Below are positions 63,737-64,000 of a stretch of 64,000 nucleotides of DNA, piece after piece. The notes under the pieces are model-generated. The model was not told where the DNA came from and searched no databases. It saw nothing but the letters and a program-made list of their open reading frames with translations. A program made the position numbers and the translations under genes. Origin of the DNA: Lichenicoccus sp964242335 (GTDB lineage: Bacteria > Pseudomonadota > Alphaproteobacteria > Acetobacterales > Acetobacteraceae). Position 1 is the stretch's first letter; each line of letters opens with the position of its first letter. The stretch is taken from contig CAXTAY010000003.1 in assembly GCA_964242335.1 (NCBI GenBank), positions 124,001 to 188,000 of the forward strand. The letters are read 5' to 3'.

Positions 63737-64000
63737 ATGGCCAAGCCCTCGCTCAGCGACCTGACCGCGTTGGCCGCCATCTCGGCGCACCGCAGCTTCC
63801 GCAAGGCCGCCGACGAGCTCGGGCTGTCATCCTCCACCCTCAGCCACATGATGCAGTCGCTGGAGCGGAAGATGGGCGTGCGCCTGCTGCACCGGACGAC
63901 GCGCAGCGTCTCGACCACCGAGGCGGGCGAGCGCCTGGTCGCGCGCCTGAACCCTGTGTTGCGGGAGCTCGACCTGGCGGTCGAGGAGGCGTGCGACCTC
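63737..64000 (+). CDS. LysR-family transcriptional regulator, N-terminal part (runs off window)
   Basis: The frame from ATG 63737 is open to the window end (88 codons). It shows the LysR helix-turn-helix: LTALAAISAHRSFRKAADEL, LGLSSSTLSHMMQSLERKMG and VRLLHRTTRSVSTTEAGE. LysR proteins act as tetramers on a divergent promoter. The gap to the SDR (111 bp) includes GCATAT repeated at 63707 and 63721, possibly part of its site. The effector domain is outside the window. Confidence 0.9.
   Translation, partial: MAKPSLSDLTALAAISAHRSFRKAADELGLSSSTLSHMMQSLERKMGVRLLHRTTRSVSTTEAGERLVARLNPVLRELDLAVEEACDL

Overview
The window is about 64 kb of high-GC bacterial chromosome. The gene types fit a strictly respiring alphaproteobacterium, most likely of the acetic-acid-bacteria or Rhodospirillales type. 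They include a cyoABCD ubiquinol oxidase, a prpDCB methylcitrate cluster with a remnant of the alphaproteobacterial PrpR/ScfR-type regulator, TonB-dependent uptake and DUF1192/DUF3574 proteins. This placement is an inference; no rRNA or tRNA gene was seen.

Layout. 1-347 is the 5' end of a family 2 glycosyltransferase that runs off the window. 440-12216 is a glycolate/glyoxylate locus: a divergent IclR regulator, then gcl, hyi, a tartronate-semialdehyde reductase gene, glycerate kinase, glcD, glcE, glcF and a lactate/glycolate permease. Together these can import glycolate, oxidise it to glyoxylate, condense two glyoxylates and deliver phosphoglycerate. 12511-18394 holds an unusual one-module NRPS-like protein (half C domain, A domain with a glycine-type code, carrier, thioesterase with a Cys nucleophile), a convergent membrane glycosyltransferase, a cytochrome b561 and a small protein whose Shine-Dalgarno sits in a hairpin loop. 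18445-25273 carries an enoyl-CoA hydratase/nitronate monooxygenase pair, a LamG-like lipoprotein, a fructose-1-phosphate-kinase-like protein and small proteins in a poorly coding stretch.

25480-34166 is catabolic. It has a TonB-dependent receptor behind an operator-like promoter, a polysaccharide-deacetylase/amidohydrolase pair preceded by the decayed end of an Asp/Glu-hydantoin racemase gene, and a DeoR/SIS/PfkB module resembling Amadori-sugar systems. 34432-40392 encodes cytochrome bo3 quinol oxidase (cyoABCD, no cyoE nearby) and a DUF47/Pit phosphate transporter pair. 40480-47335 has a GDSL esterase with a repetitive type-I-secretion-like tail, a PAS-EAL phosphodiesterase, a TetR/SDR pair around a double palindrome, a hexanucleotide microsatellite and a methyltransferase.

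47461-51059 is prpDCB. Next comes an approximately 8.3 kb block (51060-59269): a regulator remnant, a cupin, and a TetR-FAH-thiolase-CoA transferase operon followed by an outer-membrane protein and an MFS transporter. A 126-bp direct duplication of the prpD 5' end bounds it, so the block looks inserted or assembled by recombination. FAH, CoA transferase and thiolase together suggest breakdown of an acylpyruvate-type ring-cleavage product through acetoacetate. The window closes with a penicillin-acylase-family hydrolase, two small conserved proteins, an SDR and the start of a divergent LysR regulator.
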